64,000 nucleotides of DNA. Origin: Halalkalibacter alkalisediminis. GTDB taxonomy: Bacteria; Bacillota; Bacilli; Bacillales; Bacillaceae_D. Below the pieces are notes generated by a model. It worked only from the letters and a program-made list of their open reading frames with translations, made no database searches and had not been told where the DNA came from. The stretch is taken from positions 1 to 64,000 of the forward strand of contig NZ_JAQQWT010000010.1 of the NCBI RefSeq assembly GCF_028610705.1, read 5' to 3'. Shown here one piece after another: positions 33,931 through 42,579 of this stretch; the first letter of the stretch is position 1, and each line of letters starts with the position of its first letter. A program made the translations under genes and the position numbers.

Positions 33931-35160
33931 ATGAAAACAATCTTTCTTGTCGATATGCAATCTTTTTATGCTTCAGTCGAAAAAGCGAGATACCCTCACT
34001 TGCAGCATAGACCACTCGTCGTCTCTGGAGATCCCAAACGACGATCTGGTGTGATATTAGCCGCTTGTCCTCTAGCCAAAAAAAGCGGGATTAAAAATGG
34101 AGAGCGATTATGGGAAGCACAGCAAAAGTGCTTAGATTTAGTCGTTGTTCCCCCAAAAATGCAAGACTATATTACAACATCGGTTGAAATTACAGCTATT
34201 TTGGAAAAATACACAGACTTAGTCGAACCCTTTTCGATTGATGAGCAGTTCATGGATGTAACAGGAAGCGAGCAGTTATTTGGCACTCCTTTTGAAATTG
34301 CGGAAAAAATTCAAAAAGAAATATGGGAATCTACAAAAGTACGAGCCCGAATTGGCATTGGTGAAAACAAAATTCTCGCGAAGATGGCTTGTGACAACTT
34401 TTCTAAAAAAAATAAATCAGGCATCTTTTGGCTAAAGAAAGATGAACTCTCCAAGACACTATGGCCTTTACCGGTTGAAAAGATGTTTGGGGTGGGAGGA
34501 AGAATGGCTACTCATTTACGGAACATGGGTGTTCGAACGATCGGACAACTAGCCGCTGTCCCTCTCAAACGTCTAAAAGACCAATGGGGGATCAATGGTC
34601 AAGTTCTTTGGATGACCGCACACGGGGAAGATTACTCGCCTGTAACAACGGCATCACACGATGGTCAAAAAGCAATTGGACATGGAATGACGTTACCTCG
34701 TGATTACATAAGCCTTGCTGAAATTCGTGTCGTTTTGCTTGAGCTTTGTGAAGAAGTTTGTATGAGAGCACGGAAATCAGGTGTGATGGGACAAACCGTG
34801 ACCATTAGCGTTAGCGGCGCTAGCTATGAAATTCGAACAGGCTTTCATCGACAAACAACCTTATATGAGCCGACTAATTACACGATGGATGTGTTCCAAG
34901 CAGTTGAAAGGCTCTTCTTGAAGTTTTGGGATCAGAATCCCGTAAGGCGTCTCGGTGTGAGTTTGACGAAGCTTTGCTCTGATCATGAATTACAACTAAA
35001 TTTATTTGATACAGGTCGGGACAAAAAATTAGATATTGGCTACGTTATGGACGGAATTCGAGAGAAGTACGGCACAACCTCCCTTATTCGGGCTTCTTCT
35101 TTAACGAAGGCTGGGCAAGCATTTGAACGTGCCAAAAAGATAGGAGGACATTATAAATGA
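33931..35160 (+). CDS. Y-family translesion DNA polymerase (PolY2/UvrX/YqjW-like)
   Basis: A 409-residue Y-family polymerase. Catalytic acidic residues lie in FLVDMQSFYASVE and in EPFSIDEQFMDVTGS; the helix-hairpin-helix thumb region and little-finger domain follow. It has YqjW/UvrX features, such as DPKRRSGVILAACPLAKK. These polymerases copy past lesions and cause SOS mutagenesis. It is the first gene of a two-gene SOS operon and overlaps the YolD gene by four bases (ATGA). There is no clamp-binding motif I can name with confidence, although LQLNLF near residue 360 is a reasonable beta-clamp peptide. Confidence 0.93.
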   Translation: MKTIFLVDMQSFYASVEKARYPHLQHRPLVVSGDPKRRSGVILAACPLAKKSGIKNGERLWEAQQKCLDLVVVPPKMQDYITTSVEITAILEKYTDLVEPFSIDEQFMDVTGSEQLFGTPFEIAEKIQKEIWESTKVRARIGIGENKILAKMACDNFSKKNKSGIFWLKKDELSKTLWPLPVEKMFGVGGRMATHLRNMGVRTIGQLAAVPLKRLKDQWGINGQVLWMTAHGEDYSPVTTASHDGQKAIGHGMTLPRDYISLAEIRVVLLELCEEVCMRARKSGVMGQTVTISVSGASYEIRTGFHRQTTLYEPTNYTMDVFQAVERLFLKFWDQNPVRRLGVSLTKLCSDHELQLNLFDTGRDKKLDIGYVMDGIREKYGTTSLIRASSLTKAGQAFERAKKIGGHYK

Positions 35161-35501
35161 ATGAGCAGCATCTACAACGTGGAAATTTACTTTGGGAAAG
35201 CAGTCGCATGTTTTTACCAGAGCACAAACAAGCATTGCTTCTTCGAAAGGAAGAACTAAAAAAAGTCGAAAAACCTAAGTTAGATGAACAGGAATTACAA
35301 GAGATTGGCCTCATTGTACTCGATTCACTTAAACACGAGCTCTATGTTAAAATCACGTACTGGAGCGAAGGCTTTTTTCGTGAACTGATTGGTATCATTG
35401 ATAAAGTCGATTTACAGTTAAAACGAATTAAAATAAGAATGGATGAAGAAATGGATTTCATTGCGATTGATTGTTTAAAATCAGTCGATAGAATGGAATA
35501 A
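35157..35501 (+). CDS. YolD-like protein
   Basis: A 114-residue YolD-family protein (RGNLLWESSRMFLPEHKQAL at the N-terminus, then EELQEIGL-type helix and IDKVDLQLKRIKI). YolD-like proteins accompany UvrX/YqjW polymerases in Bacillus and are predicted functional analogues of UmuD, though the mechanism is unproven. The ATG overlaps the stop of the polymerase gene (ATGA), so the two are translationally coupled and SOS-regulated together. Confidence 0.88.
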   Translation: MNEQHLQRGNLLWESSRMFLPEHKQALLLRKEELKKVEKPKLDEQELQEIGLIVLDSLKHELYVKITYWSEGFFRELIGIIDKVDLQLKRIKIRMDEEMDFIAIDCLKSVDRME

Positions 35502-35518
35502 ATTCCCGGTTCTTTTTT

Positions 35519-35548
35519 TGAATAGTAAACAAAGAATCCCACATACTA
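35519..35548 (+). promoter_or_regulatory. Sigma-G promoter of the SASP gene
   Basis: TGAATA (35519-35524), a 17-bp spacer and CATACTA (35542-35548) match the sigma-G consensus exactly. It lies 32 bases before the SASP start codon, consistent with forespore-specific expression. Confidence 0.85.
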
Positions 35549-35578
35549 GAACTACATTAACGAAAGAGGTGATACATC

Positions 35579-35785
35579 ATGGCAAGCAACAACAATAGTT
35601 CAAATCAATTACTAGTTCCTGGAGTACAACAAGCTTTAGATCAAATGAAGTATGAGATTGCACAAGAATTTGGAGTTCAACTTGGCGCTGATACAACCTC
35701 TCGTGCTAACGGTTCTGTTGGTGGCGAAATTACAAAACGTCTTGTTCAAATGGCCGAGCAGCAAATGGGCGGCTCTCAATTCTAA
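35579..35785 (+). CDS. Alpha/beta-type small acid-soluble spore protein
   Basis: A 68-residue SASP that coats spore DNA and protects it from UV. The signature [21 protein letters not shown] contains the GPR protease site (E-I-A within YEIAQEFGV) and is followed by [21 protein letters not shown]. The ATG (35579) follows AAAGAGGTG. Placed under a sigma-G promoter and followed by a strong terminator. It is direct evidence that the host sporulates. Confidence 0.97.
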   Translation: MASNNNSSNQLLVPGVQQALDQMKYEIAQEFGVQLGADTTSRANGSVGGEITKRLVQMAEQQMGGSQF

Positions 35786-35810
35786 GATTCATTCATAGTT
35801 ATTCTATAGT

Positions 35811-35850
35811 AGCAGTTTGAACCTACTTCTAGGTTCAAACTGCTTTTTAC
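35811..35850 (+). terminator. SASP gene terminator
   Basis: AGCAGTTTGAACCT and AGGTTCAAACTGCT form a perfect 14-bp stem around ACTTCT, followed by TTTTT. Confidence 0.92.
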
Positions 35851-35940
35851 AAGCTATGATTATCCCTTTTGCTTCACCTCAAAAAAATGACAACATTCGC
35901 CAGTTTTTCAGATGTATCTTTACAGCATGACGATCCACCG

Positions 35941-36816
35941 TTACCCTTCAAGAAAATACTCAATCTCATATTCTTCAAATTTTTCATTCAACCAGGCCGT
36001 ATATTCCACTTCTAACATTTGATCAAACAATGTGGATTCAATTTCATCTCTCACATCTTCCAAAGTGGCTGCCGGTTCTTCCAATCTTTCCTCAACTTTA
36101 ATAAGATGATATCCAAACTCAGTTTGAACAGGATCACTAAATTGACCCAATTCAAGAGAAAAGGCAACCTCTTCGAATTCTTGAACCATTTGTCCTCTTC
36201 CAAAAAAACCAAGATCTCCCCCTAAGTCACTATTGGAGTCATCGATGGAATGCTCGATTGCTAAAGCACTGAAATCTTCTCCAGCTTCGAGCTTATCTTT
36301 GATTTCAATGGCTGTAGATTCATCCTCAACCAAGATATGGCTAGCATGAACTTGCTCTTCTTCGCCAAAATAGTCTTTATTTTCTTCAAAGTAGGAAATA
36401 ATCTCTTCCTCTGTAATGGTAATTCGCGTTTGGAATAGTTTCTCCAAGGCTAGAAACGTTTCAATGTCTCCTTCAATCGTCGACACCTCAACCCCACTCG
36501 CTTCAAGTAATTGAGTAAACGATTCTTCTCCACCGTATGACTCCATATAAATGGTCATTTCTTCCTCAATTTCTTCTTGAGTAATCTGAATGTTTGCCTT
36601 TTTTAACTCTTGTTTAATAATCATGTCTGCTACTAATGAGTCCAACACTTCTGCTCCATATTGAGCGACAAGCACGTCGAATAATTCATCTTTGTGAATG
36701 GATTGACCATTAACGGTAGCAACTCGGTCTCCTTGAATGGTGAAAAGTGTGAACGCAATACCAATAACTAAAATGAACCCTAAAGATACATACAAAAGCA
36801 TTTTTTTCTGTTTCAT
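35941..36816 (-). CDS. prsA: PrsA-like parvulin peptidyl-prolyl isomerase
   Basis: A 291-residue foldase: membrane anchor (residues 6-27), SurA-N-like helical domain (about 33-140), then a parvulin PPIase domain with HASHILVEDESTAIEIKDKL, DLGGDLGFFGRGQMV and FGYHLIKVEER. It assists folding of exported proteins outside the membrane. The lipobox Cys of classical PrsA is absent, so it is held by an uncleaved transmembrane helix. The start lies 11 bp after htrA with AGAGGAG, so the two are co-transcribed; this links it to secretion-stress control. Confidence 0.88.
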   Translation of the reverse strand: MKQKKMLLYVSLGFILVIGIAFTLFTIQGDRVATVNGQSIHKDELFDVLVAQYGAEVLDSLVADMIIKQELKKANIQITQEEIEEEMTIYMESYGGEESFTQLLEASGVEVSTIEGDIETFLALEKLFQTRITITEEEIISYFEENKDYFGEEEQVHASHILVEDESTAIEIKDKLEAGEDFSALAIEHSIDDSNSDLGGDLGFFGRGQMVQEFEEVAFSLELGQFSDPVQTEFGYHLIKVEERLEEPAATLEDVRDEIESTLFDQMLEVEYTAWLNEKFEEYEIEYFLEG

Positions 36817-36827
36817 AATGACTCCTC

Positions 36828-38033
36828 TTATGATTGATTGCTTCCTAGTGTAATTTCAACTGACATTAACTCTCCATGACGGTAATATTCAATTTCCACT
36901 TCATCACCGATTGAAAATTCTGTATATAAATACTTCCTAAGATCACCAGAATTTGTGATGGCATGTCCTTCAACGCTAATAAGAATATCTTCTACCTCAA
37001 GTCCTACAATAGCAGCATCAGAATTCGGGTCAATCGTTGTCACAATTGCCCCTTCTGTAACGTCAACAGGAAGACTTTGCAAATAAAATTGCGGGATCTC
37101 ATTAAGGCTAGCTAATCCAACACCAACATAAGGCCTTACCACTTGTCCACTTTCCATAATTTCATTAATTACGGGTATGATTTCATTACTTGGGATCGCA
37201 AACCCTAACCCCTCTATACCACTTTCAGAAATCTTCAAACTGTTAATACCAATCACTTCACCTAGCGTATTAATCAAAGCCCCACCACTATTTCCTGGAT
37301 TAATCGCAGCGTCTGTTTGAATGACATCTAAGTCCCATTCCCCAGCAGATGTCGTAACAGCTATTGTTCGTTCCACCCCACTGACAATCCCTTGAGTGAC
37401 AGTTCTTGATAAGTCGAGTCCTAAAGGATTTCCAATAGCTAAAACTTGATCACCTGCACGGAGCAATGAGGAATCCCCGAACTCTAAAAAAGCTGTGACA
37501 TAGACTGGATTCATTTTCAAAACAGCGATATCTGTTAACGGATCTGTCCCAACTAATTCCGCTGTCACCTTTTGTCCGTCATGAAGAGACACTTCGAGCG
37601 CACTAGCTCCTTCGATGACATGATTATTTGTCACAATATAAGCAGCCTCTTCCGTTTTTTTGAAAATAACTCCAGATCCTGTACCACTCTCAACTGATTC
37701 CGTTAATTGTCTAAAAGGATTTTGTTGCTGTTGAATATTGACAATTCCAACAATCGCTTCTGATGCATGTTCAATCGTATCCGCGATAGAAGACGCTGCA
37801 GTAGATACGGGTTGGACGTTTAAAGAAGCATTAGTCACCTCTTGTGGGAATGCTGTATTCTCAGAAATGGCCGAAGTTGGTTGAGTATAGTAGTCAAGAT
37901 ATGGCGTAATCGAAAGGGTTAAAACCGATCCAATGACCCCAGCAGAGAGGGTCATTAGAAAGCCTTTCATCTTTGATTGTTTTATCTGTTTTCGTTCAAG
38001 TCGAACATCGCTATCATTATGTTCATCCATCAT
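36828..38033 (-). CDS. htrA: HtrA/DegP-family serine protease
   Basis: A 401-residue membrane-anchored quality-control protease. Cytoplasmic N-terminus, transmembrane helix (about 25-45), Ser/Thr/Gln-rich linker, trypsin-like domain with the catalytic triad His138 (TNNHVIEG), Asp168 (LTDIAVL) and Ser249 (NPGNSGGAL), then a PDZ domain (about 305-395). It degrades misfolded secreted proteins. The ATG follows AAGGAGA. Located between a 39-residue peptide gene and prsA, downstream of a CssRS-like two-component system on the same strand. Confidence 0.95.
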   Translation of the reverse strand: MMDEHNDSDVRLERKQIKQSKMKGFLMTLSAGVIGSVLTLSITPYLDYYTQPTSAISENTAFPQEVTNASLNVQPVSTAASSIADTIEHASEAIVGIVNIQQQQNPFRQLTESVESGTGSGVIFKKTEEAAYIVTNNHVIEGASALEVSLHDGQKVTAELVGTDPLTDIAVLKMNPVYVTAFLEFGDSSLLRAGDQVLAIGNPLGLDLSRTVTQGIVSGVERTIAVTTSAGEWDLDVIQTDAAINPGNSGGALINTLGEVIGINSLKISESGIEGLGFAIPSNEIIPVINEIMESGQVVRPYVGVGLASLNEIPQFYLQSLPVDVTEGAIVTTIDPNSDAAIVGLEVEDILISVEGHAITNSGDLRKYLYTEFSIGDEVEIEYYRHGELMSVEITLGSNQS

Positions 38034-38054
38034 GGCTATTTCTCCTTCTTTTCA

Positions 38055-38174
38055 TTAAAGACTGTTCTTGGCAATTTTAGTGGGAAATGAAAAACCTAGT
38101 GCAGGAACAGCGATACTAACAGATCCAATTGTGATAACCCCAGCCACTACATAACCAATTAATTTTTTTTGCAT
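38055..38174 (-). CDS. 39-residue membrane peptide between the sensor kinase and htrA
   Basis: The ATG at 38174 has TGGAGGGA with good spacing. The peptide starts MQKKLIGYVVAGVITIGSVS and continues into a hydrophobic helix ending ALGF, with a basic tail (TKIAKN). It is either a single-pass membrane peptide or a signal-peptide-like secreted peptide. It ends 21 bp before htrA and starts after a dedicated promoter region, so it is the first gene of the peptide-htrA-prsA unit. No family is recognised. Confidence 0.65.
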   Translation of the reverse strand: MQKKLIGYVVAGVITIGSVSIAVPALGFSFPTKIAKNSL

Positions 38175-38232
38175 TGTGAATCCCTCCAAAAGTAATTTTG
38201 CTTGTCTTACACTTGTACTTTAACCTTTCAAT

Positions 38233-38250
38233 GTGTCAGGAAAATGTCAA
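38233..38250 (-). promoter_or_regulatory. Direct repeat and -35 element upstream of the peptide-htrA-prsA unit
   Basis: On the minus strand TTGACATTTTCC is followed by TGACACATTG: the TGACA motif recurs at 11-bp spacing, the period expected of an OmpR-family regulator dimer. It lies about 60-75 bases before the peptide start codon. The neighbouring regulator is the obvious candidate to bind. Confidence 0.45.
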
Positions 38251-38263
38251 AACAAAAAGAGCA

Positions 38264-38292
38264 TAAAAAAACTACTGAGAGTATCAGTAGCT
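38264..38292 (-). terminator. Terminator overlapping the sensor-kinase stop
   Basis: On the minus strand GCTACTGA and TCAGTAGT pair around TACTC and run into TTTTTTT. The kinase stop codon TGA lies inside the stem, separating the regulator operon from the peptide-htrA unit. Confidence 0.75.
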
Positions 38293-39729
38293 TTCAAAAT
38301 CGTCTTCTATTTTAGGTAAGGTTATTCTAAAGGTTGTACCAGAAGAAGAGCTTTCTACTAAGTACAAGTCCCCCCCAAGCGACTGCGCCATCATTTTACT
38401 AAAAGGCAATCCTAAACCAAGCCCTCTCACTTTTAATTTTTTATTTTCTCCTCTGAAAAAACGTTCAAAGACTAGTCCTTGTTCTTCTTTAGGTATCCCA
38501 TGACCCCAGTCAACCACATCGATTTGGACTTGTTCTCCGGATACAGTTAAATCTAATTTAATCGTTCCACCATGTACCATGGATTGCTTCGCATTATTAA
38601 GAAGATTTGTAAAGATTTGCTGCAATCGAATCGAGTCCACATCCACAAGGCATTCTTCCTCTAAGAAAACCACATCAACTTCCACATTCTTTTCTTCTTG
38701 AACAAGTTGCCATTGCCGAGCAAAATCAGCCACGAGCTCATTCAAACTATGGACTTGATTCACAACCGGTATCGCATTCGTGGCAAAAGAATTAAAAGCT
38801 AGCAAGTCTTCAACCATCTTTTTCATTTTTGTCGTCTCGTTCAATGAGATGGCTATAAATTCTTTTGCCTCTGCTCCGGTGACCACATCATCATTAACGG
38901 CTTGTAATAACCCACTAATCGAAGTAACAGGTGTCTTTAATTCATGGGTTACACCAGCCAAAAGCTCAGTGCGAAGTGACTCTAATTGCTGAAGGCGATT
39001 GGACATTTCCTTAAAGGAGTGAACCAATTCATAAACTTCCTGCTCTTTAATATCATTTTCAGGAAGAATAATATTATAATCTCCATCTTGAACCTGCCTT
39101 GCTGCTCGCGCAACATTTGTAATGGGATTAGACAATCTTCTTGATAAAAAGTAGATGGCTGCCCAGCCAAGCAAAGCTAGGCCACTAATCATGATCGCCA
39201 GCTGACGATATTCTTGGTTCACTTGAACTAAATTTTCTTCGTATTCAAGCATGACCACCCACCCCAACAATACACCCTCAGATTCAATTGGAGTTTTTAC
39301 AACGTAAAAGTTACTGTTCTCACTTTCTACCCTTATTTTTTGAACCGACTCTTCCTCATTTAGAATTTCTTGTGGGAATGTCCTTACGAAGAATCGTTCC
39401 CTTCGTCTGTTACTCGAAAGAATCAGGCCATTTGCATCAATAATATAAATAGATGGATCGCTTTCCATATTCATAAACCGACCACGATCTAACAGAAATC
39501 CAGGAACATCCCCTCTAGGAGTCGGTCTCCCTTCGCTGATGTCAACAAAACGATCTGCGATTTCCTCAGCCATTAGTTTAGTCATATTTAAGCGGTGCTC
39601 AAGGGTTGTATGGCGAATCCATAAAGCAGAAATAATGGCGATTACGACTAAACCGATACAAAGAGTGCTTAAATATCGGCTTGTCCAATAACGAAGCAAT
39701 GAAATTCTTTTCTTATTTTTTATAGACAC
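38284..39729 (-). CDS. cssS: Sensor histidine kinase, CssS-like
   Basis: A 481-residue kinase: TM1 (about 17-38), extracytoplasmic loop (40-175), TM2 (176-196), HAMP (197-250), HisKA with AGVTHELKTPVTS (His262) and HATPase (NLLNNAKQSM, DWGHGIPKEEQ, RGLGLGLPF). Architecture and adjacency to htrA match CssS, the secretion-stress sensor of B. subtilis, which responds to misfolded exported proteins and induces htrA. The name is inferred from context, not from a distinctive motif. It overlaps the regulator gene by 17 bp. Confidence 0.85.
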   Translation of the reverse strand: MSIKNKKRISLLRYWTSRYLSTLCIGLVVIAIISALWIRHTTLEHRLNMTKLMAEEIADRFVDISEGRPTPRGDVPGFLLDRGRFMNMESDPSIYIIDANGLILSSNRRRERFFVRTFPQEILNEEESVQKIRVESENSNFYVVKTPIESEGVLLGWVVMLEYEENLVQVNQEYRQLAIMISGLALLGWAAIYFLSRRLSNPITNVARAARQVQDGDYNIILPENDIKEQEVYELVHSFKEMSNRLQQLESLRTELLAGVTHELKTPVTSISGLLQAVNDDVVTGAEAKEFIAISLNETTKMKKMVEDLLAFNSFATNAIPVVNQVHSLNELVADFARQWQLVQEEKNVEVDVVFLEEECLVDVDSIRLQQIFTNLLNNAKQSMVHGGTIKLDLTVSGEQVQIDVVDWGHGIPKEEQGLVFERFFRGENKKLKVRGLGLGLPFSKMMAQSLGGDLYLVESSSSGTTFRITLPKIEDDFESY

Positions 39730-40402
39730 AAAGTTGATACCCCAATCCTCGAAGTGTTTTGATTTCTCCTTCTGATTCAGGCCAATTGGATAACGCCTTC
39801 CTCAACCTTTTAATAGCAAGATCCACCGCTCGATCACTTCCATCATACTCCCAACCCCAAACATGCTCAATCAATTGATCTCTAGTAAACGTCTGATTCG
39901 GGTGCCTTGCAAAAAACAGTAACAATGATAGATCTCGCGGTGTTAAAACGACCTTTACGTTATCAATCGTGACTCGATGAGATTTACAGTCAAATTCCAA
40001 TTTCCCAAACCGTAAAACAGTCTCTTCCTTTTCTAAAGAATTCCTTGAACGTCTTAAAACAGCTTGAACACGAGCAACCACTTCATCTGCAATAAAAGGC
40101 TTAGAAATATAGTCATCGGCTCCACCATTCAACCCAGTCAGCCGATAATTAACATCACCAAGTGCCGTCAACATAATTACAGGACACGAACTACTCTGGC
40201 GAATGTCTTTTAAGATCTCCCAACCGTCTTTACCTGGTAACATCACATCTAATAGAACTAAATCAGGTTTTGAGCTTTCAAGCTTACCAAGCACTTCGCC
40301 CCCATCAAAAACCTGCTCGATTTTGAAATTAGCTTTTTGTAAATAAACCTTTAGTACCTGACTGATCGGAATCTCATCTTCTACAATTAAAATCGTCTGC
40401 AC
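39713..40402 (-). CDS. cssR: OmpR-family response regulator, CssR-like
   Basis: A 229-residue regulator. The receiver has EDE near residue 8, the phospho-acceptor Asp in VLLDVMLPGKDGW and Lys in DDYISKPF. The winged helix carries DGSDRAVDLAIKRLRKAL and TLRGLGYQL. First gene of the regulator-kinase pair. By synteny with Bacillus CssRS it should activate the adjoining htrA unit, where an 11-bp-spaced TGACA repeat is found. Gene name given on context. Confidence 0.85.
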   Translation of the reverse strand: MQTILIVEDEIPISQVLKVYLQKANFKIEQVFDGGEVLGKLESSKPDLVLLDVMLPGKDGWEILKDIRQSSSCPVIMLTALGDVNYRLTGLNGGADDYISKPFIADEVVARVQAVLRRSRNSLEKEETVLRFGKLEFDCKSHRVTIDNVKVVLTPRDLSLLLFFARHPNQTFTRDQLIEHVWGWEYDGSDRAVDLAIKRLRKALSNWPESEGEIKTLRGLGYQLCVYKK

Positions 40403-40619
40403 GATTGTCTCTCCTTATATGCAAATTCAACTATACTATTTATACCATTTTAGTTGGAAGGATTCTAACATATAAATGAGTCAGACAGATGTCAAAGCAT
40501 TATCTTACTGAGTGAACTCCCATGGATAAAATGAACCCAATATTGATTCTTTTCCCTCCTTCTGTTTAACTGAATAAGGAATGTATTACTTACATAGGAC
40601 GTGAAAGGAGCTTTTTACA

Positions 40620-41123
40620 TTGAACCAAAACGAAGCAGAATATTGGATTACCCATTTAGGTCTTGAGCCTCATCCAGAAGGAGGGTTCTTTAAACGATCT
40701 TTTGAATCAAAGGAAGAAATCTCAGAGAAAGCTAGAAAACTTTATACGAGCATTTATTTTTTATTACGTGCAGGCGACGTTTCTCATTTCCACCGCTTAC
40801 AATCAGATGAATTATGGTATTTCCACGCAGGGAGCTCGATGTCCGTTCATATTATTCATGAGAACGGACACTATGAAGAGGCTAAGCTCGGTTTGAATGC
40901 AGAAAAAGGAGAAGTACCGCAAGTATTAGTTCCAAAGCATTCGGTATTTGGATCCTCTCTCTCAGAAGATAAGTCCTTTTCATTAGTCGGTTGCATGGTA
41001 GCACCTGGTTTTGAATATGAGGATTTTGAGTTGTTTACACAGAAAGAATTACTTACAGATTATCCACAGCATGAGGCTGTCATAAAAAAAATAGCTTACG
41101 AGACCATTCCACACTTTAAATAA
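40620..41123 (+). CDS. Cupin-domain protein (DUF985)
   Basis: A 167-residue single-domain cupin of the DUF985 type: HLGLEPHPEGGFFKRSF, SIYFLLRAGDVSHFHRLQSDELWYFHAG (the metal-binding His-rich motif 1) and VGCMVAPGFEYEDFEL. Family members are predicted metal-binding or sugar-related proteins without a settled reaction. Starts at a TTG (40620) with AAAGGAG nine bases upstream. It stands alone between two leftward operons. Confidence 0.85.
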   Translation: MNQNEAEYWITHLGLEPHPEGGFFKRSFESKEEISEKARKLYTSIYFLLRAGDVSHFHRLQSDELWYFHAGSSMSVHIIHENGHYEEAKLGLNAEKGEVPQVLVPKHSVFGSSLSEDKSFSLVGCMVAPGFEYEDFELFTQKELLTDYPQHEAVIKKIAYETIPHFK

Positions 41124-41606
41124 AAGGAACTTAAACAGGATTTTGAGGGAGTTTCTAGCCGACACATTAGTTGCTAAAAGTGATGGGATTTGACGCAAAT
41201 AATTTGAATACAAAACATAAGTTCTCAAAAGTCGTGCTTAAATTGGAAGCTTGAGATTCATACTTGATAAAAGAGAGACAGGAATTCTATTCATAATTGC
41301 TTTTTTCATTTAAATGTAGAAACCTGTTTTACTTTTCAAAGAGCTATATTTAGAAACAGCACATCATTTTCAATTTTTTCATCAATTTACGTGCATTTAC
41401 CGCAATCAGATAACTAGAAAGAGGAGATACAGATCTATACGACTTGTATCTCCTTCTTTTATATGCCTATTTATTCATCTAGATAATTCAGTGCTTCTGC
41501 TGCTCCAAATGAAAGCTCATCATCTAATTTCCCGCCAAAGACTTGCTGATTTAAATCACTCACAATATGATGAGCTTCCTCTATATGTAATGACTCAGGA
41601 GACTTT
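41124..41606. other. Intergenic region with a terminator and a short frame
   Basis: GGAGATACA(41420 region) and TGTATCTCC form a terminator-like hairpin (about 41417-41460). On the minus strand, just after the ABC ATPase stop, a 48-codon frame without start reads SDLNQQVFGGKLDDELSFGA and ends at 41471. An internal GTG with GAGGAAG could make a 30-residue peptide. Not identified. Confidence 0.35.
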
Positions 41607-42416
41607 TCAGTTGGTATCTACATTCTTTTTAATGCTAACCCACGGACGTTTATCTTCCCACTTCACTGCAATAGGTAACTGAAACGTTTTTTCTAAATTC
41701 GATTCAGTAAGTATAGACTGTTTATCCCCTTGAGCTACAATTTTCCCATGATTAATTAACAGTGCATGACTAATAACTGGAACAACTTCTTCTATATGAT
41801 GTGTCACATAAAGAAGCGTCGGTCCGCCTTCAACTCTTGCCAAACGTTCAATCGTCTCTAATAGCTGCTCTCTAGAGTATAGATCTAGCCCGTTACACGG
41901 TTCATCCAAAATCAAAATTTTAGGCTGCCCCATCAAAGCTCTAGCAATAATTACTCTTCGTTTTTCACCTTGCGAGAGTTTCATAAATGGTTGTTTTCCT
42001 AGATGTTCGATTCTTAATTCAGCTAACAAAGCATTCGCTCTGTTGACGTCTTCTTTCGTCACTTCTTCATACAGACCAATGGAAGCATGCTTTCCGCTAA
42101 TCACGACTTCTAATGCATTGTCACTTCCGCGCCCAGCATAGCGTTCATCCACAGATACACTCACCCAACCAATTGACTTTCTGAGTTCTGGAATATTCGT
42201 TTGACCAAATGTCTCACCTAGCACATGGACCTCTCCTTTGGACGCCCATTGATATCCTGTAAGCAAGTTGAGGATCGATGTTTTTCCTGAACCATTTAAA
42301 CCAAGAATTACCCAATGCTCTCCCGGTGCAACATTCCAGGAAATTTGATCTAATATGGTCTTCCCTTCTCGTTTCCACATCACATTTTGTAAAGACACTA
42401 CTTTTCCTAATTGCAT
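41607..42416 (-). CDS. ABC transporter ATP-binding protein, YlmA-like
   Basis: About 269 residues with Walker A GLNGSGKTS, a Q-loop, signature motif KLSQGEKRRV, Walker B KILILDEPCNGLD and switch His in YVTHHIEE. LGLNGSGKTSILNLL and the FGQTNIPELRKSIGWVS segment resemble YlmA, an orphan ATPase in bacilli. No permease gene is adjacent, so the transported substrate is unknown. The ATG at 42416 follows TAGGAGGGG; the longer frame to 42464 is leader. Confidence 0.85.
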   Translation of the reverse strand: MQLGKVVSLQNVMWKREGKTILDQISWNVAPGEHWVILGLNGSGKTSILNLLTGYQWASKGEVHVLGETFGQTNIPELRKSIGWVSVSVDERYAGRGSDNALEVVISGKHASIGLYEEVTKEDVNRANALLAELRIEHLGKQPFMKLSQGEKRRVIIARALMGQPKILILDEPCNGLDLYSREQLLETIERLARVEGGPTLLYVTHHIEEVVPVISHALLINHGKIVAQGDKQSILTESNLEKTFQLPIAVKWEDKRPWVSIKKNVDTN

Positions 42417-42579
42417 GGTTCCCCTCCTACTTTTCAATACACTACTCATAACATTCGACCTCATCCGTTCAATCTTCCTCTAATACCGGTAAAAAAACTA
42501 GTAGACAAAACCATAATTTACAAATTATAAACTTTCAATTATTCTAAAGTATAGACTTTAGAATAGGTGGGATTTTGTG

